Shown: positions 1 through 10,492 of the stretch, piece after piece
Numbering within the stretch: the first letter of the stretch is position 1
Layout: every line of letters begins with the position of its first letter
Assembly: GCF_022698145.1 (NCBI RefSeq)
Contig: NZ_JALDAX010000007.1
Coordinates: 1-64,000 of the forward strand
Direction: 5' to 3'
Length of the DNA stretch: 64,000 nt
Origin: Streptomyces spinosisporus
Lineage (GTDB): Bacteria > Actinomycetota > Actinomycetes > Streptomycetales > Streptomycetaceae
Notes under the pieces: generated by a model
Told to the model about the DNA's origin: nothing
The model's input: the letters and a program-made list of their open reading frames with translations, nothing else
Database searches by the model: none
Program-made: the position numbers and the translations under genes

Positions 1-27
1 TTCTGTGAGGGCGTCGTGGACGCGCGA

Positions 28-56
28 GGGGGCGAGCGTGGAAATTGCTCGCCCCC
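28..56 (-). terminator. Hairpin terminator of the MFS gene
   Basis: A perfect 10-bp inverted repeat (GGGGGCGAGC, 9-nt loop, GCTCGCCCCC) lies just beyond the stop codon of the MFS gene on the minus strand. It is typical of GC-rich actinobacterial terminators without a U-tract. Confidence 0.6.
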
Positions 57-74
57 GTGTCGTGCCGCGGTGTC

Positions 75-1796
75 TCAGGCGGCCGTGCCGCGTAGTTCCG
101 TGAGGGCGTCGTGGGTCAGCGGGCGGGGGGCGTGGCCGGGGTCCACCAGGAGGACGGTGCAGTCGGCGCTGTGGGCCAGGGCCATGGTCAGGCTGCCGTC
201 GGTGAACTGGACGAGCGCGCCGCGCGGGGAGCGGCCGACGGCGACGGCGCGGGCGCCGATGCGGGCCGCGTGGCGGGCCAGGAGGCGGCCGGCCGCCGCG
301 TGGTCGCCGACGCTGACGAGGATCTGCCCGGTGGCGGTGACGCCCTGCCCGGCGAGCCGTTCGAGGTGGCGGGTGACCGCGCGCCGCGCCTCGTCGGCGG
401 GTTCGGTGTCGGCCGCCTGTTCCTCGACGACGGCGGTCTGCTGCACGTGCACGACCTCCAGCGGGCTGCCGCTCTCGCGGGCCAGCAGGGCCGCCGCGTC
501 CACGATGTCGGCCGCGCGGTCGTGTGCGCCGACGGCCACCACGACGGGAGCCGTGCCCGGCGCGGCGGGAGCGGTGACCGGTGTGAGGACCGGGCCGACC
601 TGCTCGCCCTCCTCCGCGCGCGACTCGGCCTTCCGCAGCAGCTTGTGACCGGTGGCGAGGACGGGGATGGCGATGACGAAGGTGGCGGCACCGAGGTAGA
701 ACGGCACGCTCAGGTCGGTGGCGTCGGCCAGCTTCCCGGCGACGTAGGGCGCGAGACCGCCGCCGATGAAGCGCAGGAAGCCGTACGCGGAGGAGGCGAT
801 CGGCCGCTCCACCGGCGAGACCAGCATGACGGCCTGTGTGGTGAGGGTGTTGTTGATGCCGATGAAGGCGCCGCTGACGATGACGGCCACGATGACCACG
901 GCGGGGGTGTCGACCCCGGCCGCGATGACGGCCATCACGATCCCGAGGCCGAGGAGGTTGGCGTAGAGCACGGGTGCGGTGCCGTAGCGGCCCTGCAGAC
1001 GCGGGGCGAAGAACACGCTGAACGCGGCCACCAGCAGACCCCAGCCGGTGAAGACGAGGCCGAGCTGATGGGCGCTGAGCTCCATCGGGTAGGGCGCGTA
1101 CCCGAGCATCGTGAAGAAGCCCCAGTTGTACAGCAGCGCCATGATGCCCATGGTCAGCAGCCCGCGGTGGCGCAACGCCTTGATCGGGGCCAGCGGCGAG
1201 GTGGGTTTGGCGGGCTTGGGCAGCGTCGGGACGAAGGCCAGCGTCGCCGCCAGGGCTATCGCCATCAGCACGGCCACACCGAAGAACGGGCCGCGCCAGC
1301 TGATGGCGCCCAACTCGCCGCCGAGCAGCGGCCCTACGGCGATGCCGAGGCCGAGGGCGGTCTCGTAGAGGATGATCGCGCCGCCGAAGCCGCCGCTGGC
1401 CGAGGCGACGATGACGGCCAGGGAGGTGGCGATGAACAGGGCGTTGCCGAGGCCCCAGCCGGCGCGGAACCCGACGATGCCGTTGATGGAGCCGGAGGTG
1501 CCGGCCAGCGCGGCGAAGACCACGATGACGGCGAGGCCCACGACGAGGGTGCGCTTGGCGCCCAGCCGGCTGGAGACCCAGCCGACGATCAGCATGGCGA
1601 CGGCGGTCACGATCAGATAGCTGCTGAACAGCAGCGAGACCTGGCTGGGGGTGGCGTGCAGGCTGTCGGCCAGGGCGGGCAGGATCGGGTCGACCAGGCC
1701 GATGCCCATGAACGAGATCACGCAGGCGAACGCGACGGCCCAGACGGCCTTCGGCTGCTTGAAGGGGCTTGCGGCCCGCTCGTGCGAAGCACTCAT
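75..1796 (-). CDS. MFS efflux transporter fused to a C-terminal universal-stress-protein domain
   Basis: 573 aa. Residues about 15-390 form a 12-helix major-facilitator core of the drug-efflux type, with the helix 2-3 loop motif GWVSSRLGAKR. Residues about 415-560 resemble a UspA fold: VVVAVGAHDRAADIVDAA at its start and a late DCTVLLVDPG strand. The usual DHA1 pump is about 400 aa, so the extra 170 aa form a real domain. The predicted role is proton-driven export of a toxic compound, with the cytoplasmic Usp domain perhaps sensing nucleotide or stress state. It lies 46 nt downstream of a MarR gene on the same strand, the usual repressor-pump arrangement. The substrate cannot be told from sequence. 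Confidence 0.85.
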   Translation of the reverse strand: MSASHERAASPFKQPKAVWAVAFACVISFMGIGLVDPILPALADSLHATPSQVSLLFSSYLIVTAVAMLIVGWVSSRLGAKRTLVVGLAVIVVFAALAGTSGSINGIVGFRAGWGLGNALFIATSLAVIVASASGGFGGAIILYETALGLGIAVGPLLGGELGAISWRGPFFGVAVLMAIALAATLAFVPTLPKPAKPTSPLAPIKALRHRGLLTMGIMALLYNWGFFTMLGYAPYPMELSAHQLGLVFTGWGLLVAAFSVFFAPRLQGRYGTAPVLYANLLGLGIVMAVIAAGVDTPAVVIVAVIVSGAFIGINNTLTTQAVMLVSPVERPIASSAYGFLRFIGGGLAPYVAGKLADATDLSVPFYLGAATFVIAIPVLATGHKLLRKAESRAEEGEQVGPVLTPVTAPAAPGTAPVVVAVGAHDRAADIVDAAALLARESGSPLEVVHVQQTAVVEEQAADTEPADEARRAVTRHLERLAGQGVTATGQILVSVGDHAAAGRLLARHAARIGARAVAVGRSPRGALVQFTDGSLTMALAHSADCTVLLVDPGHAPRPLTHDALTELRGTAA

Positions 1797-1842
1797 GTGC
1801 GGTTCTCTTCCGGGGAGTTGAGGGTCACGGGGGTGGCGGACG

Positions 1843-2301
1843 TCAGTCGAGGTCGTGGATCGCGCGGGCGAGGGCGGGCAGAGCGGTCCGCACCGCCTCC
1901 TGCTCGGGCCCGGTCAGCCGGTCGACGACCTGCTGCAGCGCCTGGGTGCGCTCGGTGCGCCGCTGGCGGAAGACCTCCATGCCCGCGTCGGTGGCCTCGA
2001 CCAGCACGCCCCGCCCGTCCCGGCTGTCGGCGGTGCGCCGGACCAGGCCCGCCCGCTCCAGCCGGGTGACCAGCTGGGTCATGTTGGGCTGGGACACGCG
2101 CTGGGTGCGGGCCAGGTCGGTCAGCCGGTACGCACCCTCGCGGCCGAGGAAGCCGAGCACGGAGGAGGCGGCAGTGCTCAGACCGCCGGTGGTGGCACTG
2201 CGGCGGACGTAGAGCACCAGCTGCTCCACGGCGATCATCAGCGCTTCCGGCGATGCCTGTGTGCCTGCGTCGGACGGCGCCTGGGCATCCGCCGGTTCCA
2301 T
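1843..2301 (-). CDS. MarR-family transcriptional regulator
   Basis: 152 aa from ATG 2301 (MEPADAQAPS). A winged-helix MarR core is visible: YRLTDLARTQRVSQPNMTQLVTRLERAGLVRR is helix-turn-helix plus wing start, followed by DSRDGRG, the usual wing loop. An upstream in-frame ATG at 2331 would put the start codon inside a strong inverted repeat, so the downstream start is preferred. It is first in a two-gene unit with the MFS-Usp pump and is probably autoregulated through the operator just upstream. The likely role is repression of the pump, relieved by its substrate, which is inference from family and context. Confidence 0.85.
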   Translation of the reverse strand: MEPADAQAPSDAGTQASPEALMIAVEQLVLYVRRSATTGGLSTAASSVLGFLGREGAYRLTDLARTQRVSQPNMTQLVTRLERAGLVRRTADSRDGRGVLVEATDAGMEVFRQRRTERTQALQQVVDRLTGPEQEAVRTALPALARAIHDLD

Positions 2302-2310
2302 GACCCGCTT

Positions 2311-2331
2311 ATGCATAACTGCATTATGCAT
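2311..2331. promoter_or_regulatory. Probable MarR operator
   Basis: A perfect inverted repeat with 8-nt arms, ATGCATAA-N5-TTATGCAT, lies about 10 nt before the MarR start. Its size (21 nt) and AT-richness in a very GC-rich region match MarR-family sites that overlap their own promoter. Confidence 0.65.
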
Positions 2332-2380
2332 GTACGTGTACGGTGAAACAAGGTGCCTCGGGTGACGATCGGTCGCCGCG

Positions 2381-3268
2381 CTACCTCTCCAGCAGCATCC
2401 GCTGCAACTCCCGCGCCGCGCGCGGCGGTGCCACGTCGCTGCGGTGCGCCAGGGCGATGGTGCGGTGCAGTCCGGGCCGGGCCAGCGGTGTCACCCGCAG
2501 CCCGCGCCCCGACCGGGTGGCCACCATCCGCGGCACGACCGCGAGACCCAGCCCCGCCCGTACGAATCCCAGCACCGCGTCCATCTCGCCGCCCTCGACC
2601 GCGAAGTCCGGCTCGAAGCCCTCGGCGCGGCAGGCGGCCACCGTCAGTTCGCGCAGGTCGTAGCCGTGCCGGAACATCACCAGACGCTCACCCTCCAGGT
2701 CGGCGATGCGCACGGTGCGCCGCCCCGGACCGCCCGGCGCCGGCGACTCCGGGGACGACACCACGACCAGGTCCTCGCGCAGCAGCTCCACCGTGGTCAG
2801 CGCCGGGGACGGCGTCGGCAGCGGCAGGACGACCAGGGCGAGGTCGAGGGCGCCGCGGGCGAGTTCCCGTACGAGATCGTGGGAACCGCCCTCCTCGATC
2901 AGCAGCCGGATGCCCGGGTAGCGGTCGTGGAAGGCGCGCAGCACGTCCGGCAGCAGACCCGTGCACACGCTCGGCGTCGCGCCAAGCCTGACCCGCCCGC
3001 TGCGCAGCTGCACCAGCTCCTGCACCTCGTGCCGGGCCGTGTCCGCGTCGGCCAGGATGCGCCGGGCCAGCGGCAGCAGCGCCTCGCCCGCGTCGGTGAG
3101 GGTGATGTTGCCGCGAGCCCTCAGGAACAGATCGGCGCCGAGCTCCCGCTCCAGCGCCTTGATCTGCTGGGACAGGGACGGCTGGGCGACATGCACCAGA
3201 TCCGCGGCCCGGGTGAAGTGCCGGGTCTCCGCGACGGCGACGAAATACTGAAGCTGCTGGAACTGCAT
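2381..3268 (-). CDS. LysR-family transcriptional regulator
   Basis: 295 aa from ATG 3268 (MQFQQLQYFVAVAETRHF). The N-terminal winged HTH (residues 1-60) has the classic LysR sequence AAdLVHVAQPSLSQQIKALE. The remainder is the two-lobed LysR substrate domain with RVRLGATPSVCTGLLPDVL at its start. A longer reading frame to 3310 exists, but it would run through an ATAG-N7-CTAT box, so the shorter start is chosen. It is divergent from sdhCAB with 84 nt between starts, so it probably controls that operon and itself. The effector is unknown. Confidence 0.87.
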   Translation of the reverse strand: MQFQQLQYFVAVAETRHFTRAADLVHVAQPSLSQQIKALERELGADLFLRARGNITLTDAGEALLPLARRILADADTARHEVQELVQLRSGRVRLGATPSVCTGLLPDVLRAFHDRYPGIRLLIEEGGSHDLVRELARGALDLALVVLPLPTPSPALTTVELLREDLVVVSSPESPAPGGPGRRTVRIADLEGERLVMFRHGYDLRELTVAACRAEGFEPDFAVEGGEMDAVLGFVRAGLGLAVVPRMVATRSGRGLRVTPLARPGLHRTIALAHRSDVAPPRAARELQRMLLER

Positions 3269-3275
3269 GATGTCA

Positions 3276-3294
3276 CGATAGCTCTCGCCTATCG
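3276..3294. promoter_or_regulatory. LysR-type operator between lysR and sdhC
   Basis: CGATAG-N7-CTATCG, a perfect inverted repeat containing ATAG-N7-CTAT, matches the T-N11-A design of LysR-family boxes and has the same half-sites as the OxyR type. It sits 8 nt upstream of the regulator start and about 58 nt upstream of the sdhC start. Confidence 0.6.
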
Positions 3295-3313
3295 AATCAA
3301 GCCGCACCATGTC

Positions 3314-3344
3314 TTGGACCGATCGCCCTGTTCCGTCCTAGCGT
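3314..3344 (+). promoter_or_regulatory. Putative sdhC promoter, near-leaderless
   Basis: TTGGAC (3314-3319) and TAGCGT (3339-3344) resemble -35 and -10 boxes, although the spacer is long at 19 nt. The ATG at 3353 is 8 nt past the -10 box, so the transcript would be leaderless or nearly so. Confidence 0.4.
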
Positions 3345-3352
3345 CTTGAGTC

Positions 3353-4060
3353 ATGGCTCTGGCAACGCGGACGGACCGACGGCCGTCCATGGCACGCACC
3401 GTGTGGGACAGCTCCGTCGGCAAGAAGACGGTGATGGCGGTCAGCGGCGTGATCATGCTGCTGTACCTGGTCGCGCATGTGATCGGCAACCTGAAGATCT
3501 TCTTCGGCGCGGGGGAGTTCAACCACTACGCGCACTGGCTGCGCACCGTCGGCGAGCCCTTCATGCACTACGAGTGGACACTGTGGCTGATCCGCGTCGT
3601 CCTCGTCGTCGCGGTCGTCGCCCACGCCGTCTCCGCCTACCAGCTCAGCCGCCGCGACATCAAGGCCCGCCCGAGCAAGTACGTGCACAAGAAGCCCAAG
3701 GCGAGCTACGCCACGCGCACCATGCGCTGGGGCGGGATCATCCTCGCCCTGTTCATCGTGTGGCACATCCTCGACCTGACCACCGGCACCGTGCACTCCG
3801 GCGGCTTCCAGGAGGGCCACCCGTACCAGAACGTCGTGGACACCTTCTCCACCTGGTACGGCAACGTCATCTACATCGTGGCGATGCTCGCCCTCGGCCT
3901 GCACATCCAGCACGGCTTCTGGAGCGCCGCCCAGACCCTCGGCGTCGGCAGCCGCACCCGCGACCGCGCCCTGAAGACCACTGGCAACGTCCTCGCACTG
4001 CTGCTCACGGCCGGCTTCATCGCCGTACCCGTGGGCGTCATGACCGGAGTGGTGAGCTGA
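3353..4060 (+). CDS. sdhC: Succinate dehydrogenase/fumarate reductase cytochrome b subunit
   Basis: 235 aa, hydrophobic, about five membrane helices. It is a single-polypeptide anchor of the Bacillus/Wolinella type rather than separate SdhC and SdhD. Candidate haem-binding histidines lie in LVAHVIGN, VVAHAVSAYQL, VWHILDLTTG and LHIQHGFWSA. It anchors the flavoprotein and iron-sulfur subunits to the membrane and passes electrons to or from menaquinone. First gene of sdhCAB, 2 nt before sdhA. The operon resembles the second, fumarate-reductase-like Sdh set found in streptomycetes besides the four-gene sdhCDAB. Confidence 0.9.
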   Translation: MALATRTDRRPSMARTVWDSSVGKKTVMAVSGVIMLLYLVAHVIGNLKIFFGAGEFNHYAHWLRTVGEPFMHYEWTLWLIRVVLVVAVVAHAVSAYQLSRRDIKARPSKYVHKKPKASYATRTMRWGGIILALFIVWHILDLTTGTVHSGGFQEGHPYQNVVDTFSTWYGNVIYIVAMLALGLHIQHGFWSAAQTLGVGSRTRDRALKTTGNVLALLLTAGFIAVPVGVMTGVVS

Positions 4061-4062
4061 AC

Positions 4063-6011
<1,949 letters not shown>

Positions 6012-6015
<4 letters not shown>

Positions 6016-6761
6016 AGCTCACCCTGCGCGTCTGGCGGCAGAAGAACGCCGACGCCGAAGGCACCATGTCCACGTACGAGGTGGACGGCATCTCCTCCGA
6101 CATGTCGTTCCTGGAGATGCTCGACACCCTCAACGAGGAGCTCATCCTCAAGGGCGAGGACCCGGTCGCCTTCGACCACGACTGCCGCGAGGGCATCTGC
6201 GGCGCCTGCTCGCTCGTCATCAACGGCGACGCGCACGGGCCCGAGCGCACCACCACCTGCCAGCTGCACATGCGGTCCTTCAAGGACGGCGACACCATCG
6301 ACATCGAGCCGTGGCGGGCCTCCGCCTTCCCGGTGATCAAGGACCTCGTCGTCGACCGCTCGGCCTTCGACCGGATCATCCAGTCCGGCGGCTACATCAC
6401 CGCGCCCACCGGCTCGGCACCCGAGGCCCATGCCACGCCCGTGCCGAAGCCGGACGCCGACCTCGCCTTCGAGCACGCCGAGTGCATCGGCTGCGGCGCG
6501 TGCGTGGCGGCCTGCCCGAACGGCGCGGCGATGCTCTTCACCTCCGCCAAGATCAACCACCTCAACACGCTGCCCCAGGGCGCACCCGAACGCGAGACCC
6601 GTGTCCTGGACATGGTGGCGCAGATGGACGAAGAGGGCTTCGGCGGCTGCACGTTGACCGGCGAGTGCGCCACCGCCTGCCCGAAGGGCATCCCGCTGAT
6701 GTCCATCACCAGCATGAACAAGGAGTGGCTGCGCGCCACGCGCAAGGTGGCCAAGCGCTAG
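6012..6761 (+). CDS. sdhB: Succinate dehydrogenase/fumarate reductase iron-sulfur subunit
   Basis: 249 aa. The N-terminal plant-type ferredoxin motif CREGICGACSLVINGD plus a later TTTCQLH cysteine binds [2Fe-2S]. CIGCGACVAACPNGA and CTLTGECATACPKGIP bind the [4Fe-4S] and [3Fe-4S] clusters. It carries electrons from the flavoprotein to the cytochrome b anchor. It is the last gene of the operon, starting inside the sdhA stop and followed 43 nt later by two strong hairpins. Confidence 0.95.
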
Positions 6762-6803
6762 CCGTGTCGAGCCGCCGCGTAGTTCACGCGGCGCTCCAAG
6801 GAC

Positions 6804-6858
6804 GTCCGCCCACAGGGGCGGACGGGCGGGGCCGGGAGTGGTGCTCCCCGGCCCCGCC
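6804..6858 (+). terminator. Double hairpin terminator after sdhCAB
   Basis: Two perfect stems in tandem: GTCCGCCC-N4-GGGCGGAC (6804-6823), then a 12-bp stem GGCGGGGCCGGG-N9-CCCGGCCCCGCC (6825-6858). They close the sdh operon before the next promoter. Confidence 0.7.
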
Positions 6859-6888
6859 CCGCACGTGTGGGGTCTGTAGGGTTCGTGC

Positions 6889-7911
6889 ATGATTTTTGCG
6901 CCCAAGGGGAGGGAGCGGTTCCTCGACGCCGTCGCCGGCTTCGAGACCGCCGTGCGCGAGCGGGACGGACAGCGTTCCCAGCACGCCATGCAGGAGATAC
7001 AGCAGCACTACGGGGACGCCGCGGACGGGGAGTTCCTCCAGGCGGGCCCCCGGCTCGCCGCACTGCTGGCGGACGTACCGCCCGGACCCCGCGCACTGGT
7101 CGCGGTACTGACCGGAGCCTGCGTGGAACGCGGCGCCGACGCGACCGCCTGCGCCCCGTACATCTTCGACGGACTCGCCGAAGCACTCACCGCGGCCGGG
7201 GAGTTCTGCGAGCGCTGGGCGGCGACCGGCGGGGGAGAGCTGCCCGAGCCCGACGGCGACGCCCTGGACGACGCGATGGTCGAGCGGGTCGGCCAGGACG
7301 CGGCCGTGGCCTGGTGCACGCTGCCGCAGTGGGAGATGGCGTCGGTCGCGATGCTCAACCACAGCGCGGTACGGGCCCGACTGGGCGAGCGGCGCACGCA
7401 GTTGCTGGCCGCGCTGCGATCCGTCCAGGAAGCCTCCGAGCACGAGTTCAAATGCCTGTACTACGCGCTGCTCGTCCTCGACGACGAACCGCTGATCGTG
7501 CTGCACCGCCCCACCGGCACCGGCTACGCGCTGCGCATGAGCGGCCTCGCCGACAACTTCCAGCTGCACACCCTGCTCGCCGACGCCCTGGTCGGCGGCG
7601 GCCACGTCGAAGGCCACGCCCCCTCCGCACAGGAGGTCGCCGTGTGCCGCGACGCACCGGGCCAGGTGCCGACGACCGGCTCCTTCAACCTCGTGACGCC
7701 GGGCGGGGAATGGGTGTGGAACGAGGGAACCCCCTCAGACATCCCCGTCGTCGACGGCGTACGCCTCCTCGTCCTGGACCCGCCGCCCTACGAGCGGGGC
7801 TGGCCCGCGGGCCGGTTCTTCCCCGGCATGACCGGAGCCCTCGTCCTGGAGCGCGTGCTCGACGAGCGGGAGACCCGCGGATGGCTGGAGCACTGCGCAC
7901 CGGCGAAATGA
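6889..7911 (+). CDS. Conserved protein of unknown function
   Basis: 340 aa, soluble, without signal peptide or membrane helix. No family is recognised. It is acidic and Ala/Leu-rich, mostly helical in the first 190 residues (MIFAPKGRERFLDAVAGFE start), followed by a probably mixed alpha/beta half with LLVLDPPPYERGW near the end. A TAGGGT -10 box at 6878-6883 lies 5 nt before the ATG, so it is probably leaderless. It stands alone between the sdh terminator and the ols pair. Confidence 0.75.
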   Translation: MIFAPKGRERFLDAVAGFETAVRERDGQRSQHAMQEIQQHYGDAADGEFLQAGPRLAALLADVPPGPRALVAVLTGACVERGADATACAPYIFDGLAEALTAAGEFCERWAATGGGELPEPDGDALDDAMVERVGQDAAVAWCTLPQWEMASVAMLNHSAVRARLGERRTQLLAALRSVQEASEHEFKCLYYALLVLDDEPLIVLHRPTGTGYALRMSGLADNFQLHTLLADALVGGGHVEGHAPSAQEVAVCRDAPGQVPTTGSFNLVTPGGEWVWNEGTPSDIPVVDGVRLLVLDPPPYERGWPAGRFFPGMTGALVLERVLDERETRGWLEHCAPAK

Positions 7912-8067
7912 CAGGGGCGGCCCGAGCCGTTCAACAACCTCACACCCGTTCTCTCTGCGCCGGTCACGCGAAGGTCAGTCGGCATCGGAAGAACAGGGGC
8001 GGCGGATCGCACGACACCGCTCAGCCGCCCCCCTTCCGCCGACCCGGCCCGTGACCAGGAGAGAGCC

Positions 8068-8838
8068 ATGACCGGCGTATCCACGCTCGACCGTCCCCCA
8101 CAGCCCGCCGCACCCACCCGCTACAGCGTCTCGCTCGCCCGCGACGAGGCCGACGTGCGTGCCGCGCAGCGGCTGCGGCACGAGGTCTTCGCCGGAGAGA
8201 TGGGTGCCCTGCTGGCCACCGCCGAGCCGGGCCACGACATCGACGCCTTCGACGCCTACTGCGACCACCTGCTGGTGCGCGAGGAGGTCACGGGACAGGT
8301 CGTCGGCACCTACCGGCTGCTCCCGCCGGAGCGCGCGGCCGTCGCCGGACGGCTGTACTCCGAGGGCGAGTTCGACCTGACCGCGCTCGACGCCATCCGG
8401 CCCGGACTCGTCGAGGTCGGCCGCTCCTGCGTCCACCCCGACCACCGCGACGGCGCCGTCATCGGCCTCATCTGGGCCGGGATCGCCCGCTACATGGTGG
8501 ACCGCGGCCACGAATGGCTGGCCGGCTGCTGCTCCGTCCCGCTGGCCGACGGCGGCAGGCTCGCCTCCGCGACCTGGGAGAAGGTGCGCGCCAAGTACCT
8601 GGCGCCGCAGGAGTACCGGGTACGCCCGCTGCTGCCCTGGGTCCCGGGCGACGCCGGGACGGTCGCGAACACCGAACTGCCCGCCCTGCTACGCGGCTAC
8701 CTCCGCCTCGGCGCCTGGGTGTGCGCGGAGCCCGCACACGACCCCGACTTCGGGGTCGCCGACCTGTACGTGCTGCTGTCGATGCGCCGGGTCAACCCGC
8801 GCTATCTGCGGCACTTCCTCTCGCTCGTGCCGGCCTGA
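8068..8838 (+). CDS. GNAT acyltransferase, OlsB-like ornithine N-acyltransferase
   Basis: 256 aa. Family features of OlsB (haemolysin-like GNAT, PF13444 type) are present: an early RLRHEVFAGEMGA segment, then VVGTYRLLPPE, FDLTALDAIRPGLVEVGRSCVHPDHRDG and the IGLIWAGIARYM strand-helix. OlsB acylates ornithine with a 3-hydroxyacyl group to give lyso-ornithine lipid. Start ATG 8068 follows a GGAGAG Shine-Dalgarno. Its stop overlaps the start of an OlsA-like acyltransferase (ATGA), so the two genes form a complete ornithine-lipid pathway. Substrate identity is inferred from family and pairing. Confidence 0.8.
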   Translation: MTGVSTLDRPPQPAAPTRYSVSLARDEADVRAAQRLRHEVFAGEMGALLATAEPGHDIDAFDAYCDHLLVREEVTGQVVGTYRLLPPERAAVAGRLYSEGEFDLTALDAIRPGLVEVGRSCVHPDHRDGAVIGLIWAGIARYMVDRGHEWLAGCCSVPLADGGRLASATWEKVRAKYLAPQEYRVRPLLPWVPGDAGTVANTELPALLRGYLRLGAWVCAEPAHDPDFGVADLYVLLSMRRVNPRYLRHFLSLVPA

Positions 8839-9647
8839 TGAGCGTCTGGCAGCCCAGCGCGCCCTGTACCCCGGGGACGTGCATCGAGGCGACGGCGTCC
8901 GCCACGGCCGTACCGCGTGCCGTGCTGCGGATGGCGGTGGTCGTGGTCCTGATGCTCGCCGGGATCGCGCTGCTGCCGCTCGGCGGGCGGATCCCCGCCG
9001 ATCTGGTGAGGCGGTGGTGCCGGTGGATCGTACGGGCCGCAGGGGTCCGGGTCCGTATCACCGGCGCCGCCGCTCCCACCGGCGGACTGCTGCTGGTCGC
9101 CAACCACATCTCCTGGCTGGACATCCCGCTGCTCGCCGCCGTACGCCCGGCCCGGATGCTCGCCAAGTCCGACATCCGCGGCTGGCCCGTGGCCGGCCGG
9201 CTGACGGCCGGCAGCGGGGCGCTGTTCATCGACCGGGAACGGCTGCGCGCCCTCCCGGGGACGGTCGCTCTGATCGCGGACGCGCTGCGGGGCGGGCATG
9301 CCGTGGCCGTCTTCCCCGAGGGCAGCACCTGGTGCGGCCGCGCTCAGGGCAACTTCCGGCGGGCGGTCTTCCAGGCGGCGCTCGACGCGGGCGTTCCCGT
9401 CCAGCCGGTCCGGCTGCGCTACCGGATCACCGGCGGCACACCCAGCACGGTCCCGGCCTTCATCGGCGACGATTCACTGCTGGCCTCGGTGTGGCGCGTG
9501 CTGACGGCACGCGGGCTGGTCGCCGAGGTCGACGTGCGCGAGGCCATCGCGCCGGGCACCCACCGCGACCGACGCGCGCTCGCCCGCGCGGCGCAGCCGA
9601 CGACGGCGGATCAACTGGGCTGGATCCACACGGCGTTGGTCGCGTAG
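8838..9647 (+). CDS. Lysophospholipid acyltransferase, OlsA-like
   Basis: 269 aa. The PlsC-family catalytic motif NHISWLD (HX4D) lies at about residue 92. The FPEGSTWCGR glycerol-phosphate-binding-type motif lies further on, and a hydrophobic N-terminal segment (residues 24-42) should anchor it to the membrane. In the OlsBA pathway it adds the second acyl chain to lyso-ornithine lipid. The coupled start with the OlsB-like gene supports that role over bulk phosphatidic acid synthesis, but a general 1-acyl-glycerol-phosphate acyltransferase activity cannot be excluded. Confidence 0.82.
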   Translation: MSVWQPSAPCTPGTCIEATASATAVPRAVLRMAVVVVLMLAGIALLPLGGRIPADLVRRWCRWIVRAAGVRVRITGAAAPTGGLLLVANHISWLDIPLLAAVRPARMLAKSDIRGWPVAGRLTAGSGALFIDRERLRALPGTVALIADALRGGHAVAVFPEGSTWCGRAQGNFRRAVFQAALDAGVPVQPVRLRYRITGGTPSTVPAFIGDDSLLASVWRVLTARGLVAEVDVREAIAPGTHRDRRALARAAQPTTADQLGWIHTALVA

Positions 9648-9657
9648 AGCCGACATG

Positions 9658-10404
9658 TCAGGACGCCGTCGTCACGACGAGATCCGGGAGGGCGACGTCG
9701 ATCGACCTCCCGAAGAACCGTGCGGCCGCCTCCCGGGCGGCCGTCGCATCCGTGCCCGGCCACAGATGGGTCAGCAACAGCCGTGCGGCGCCCGCTTGTT
9801 GCGCGTACCGACCGGCCAGCTCCGCGGTCAGCAGATACGGCGCGTCGTCGTCCGGCACCCGGTGGATGTACGTGGCCTCCGACAGGAACAGGTCGGCGCC
9901 CTCGGCGAGCCGCGGGATGTCGGTGCTGGGGCCGGTGTCGCCGGTGTAGGCGAGCACCCCGCCGGGTGTGCTCAGCCGGATGCCCGCGTTGGGCACGAAG
10001 TGCGGCAGCAGCCGGGTGGCGACGGTGAACGGGCCGATGCCGAACCGCTCGCCCGGGGCGAACCCGTGGAGCCGGTACGCGGCGGCGAGCATGCCCGGCC
10101 TGTCGAGCGCCAGCACCGCGTCGAGCGCACCGTGCGGCGCGTACACGGGCAGGGGCGGTGGCGGGTCCTCACTCAGTCCACGGGCCCGCAGCAAGGGGTT
10201 GAGGTCGGCGCAGTGGTCGGGATGCCCATGGCTGACCAGCACGGCGTCGACCGCGTCGACGGTGTGGTGCCGCAGCAGCCGCGGCAGGGTGGCGTACCCG
10301 GGATCGAGCAGCAGCCGGAAGCCGTCGTACTCGACGAGATAGCCGCTGCACGCCTGCACCGCCGTGGGCCACGCGCCGCTGCCGCCGAGAACCGTCAGTC
10401 GCAT
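9658..10404 (-). CDS. MBL-fold metallo-hydrolase (RNase Z-like subgroup)
   Basis: 248 aa from ATG 10404 (MRLTVLGGSGAWP). The metal-binding motif SHGHPDHCADL (HxHxDH) is at about residue 60, YTGDTGPSTDIPRLAEGADLFLSEATY supplies the central aspartate region, and LLLTHLWPG the late histidine. This arrangement is that of ribonuclease Z or phosphodiesterase-like beta-lactamase-fold proteins. The substrate is unknown. Convergent with olsA, with 10 nt between stops. The frame extends further upstream, but the family start and the leader gene on the other strand favour 10404. Confidence 0.85.
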   Translation of the reverse strand: MRLTVLGGSGAWPTAVQACSGYLVEYDGFRLLLDPGYATLPRLLRHHTVDAVDAVLVSHGHPDHCADLNPLLRARGLSEDPPPPLPVYAPHGALDAVLALDRPGMLAAAYRLHGFAPGERFGIGPFTVATRLLPHFVPNAGIRLSTPGGVLAYTGDTGPSTDIPRLAEGADLFLSEATYIHRVPDDDAPYLLTAELAGRYAQQAGAARLLLTHLWPGTDATAAREAAARFFGRSIDVALPDLVVTTAS

Positions 10405-10492
10405 GACAGCAGACCCTAGTCCCCGCCGGCTCCTGGGCCCCGCCCGGAAAACGGGGCGACAGGCCTTCGGCCCGCTTGCTAGCGTTGCGTCC

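Noticed and set aside
111..2069. 652-codon open frame on the plus strand
   Set aside because: Antisense shadow of the MFS-Usp and MarR genes; low-complexity Gly/Asp/Arg-rich translation.
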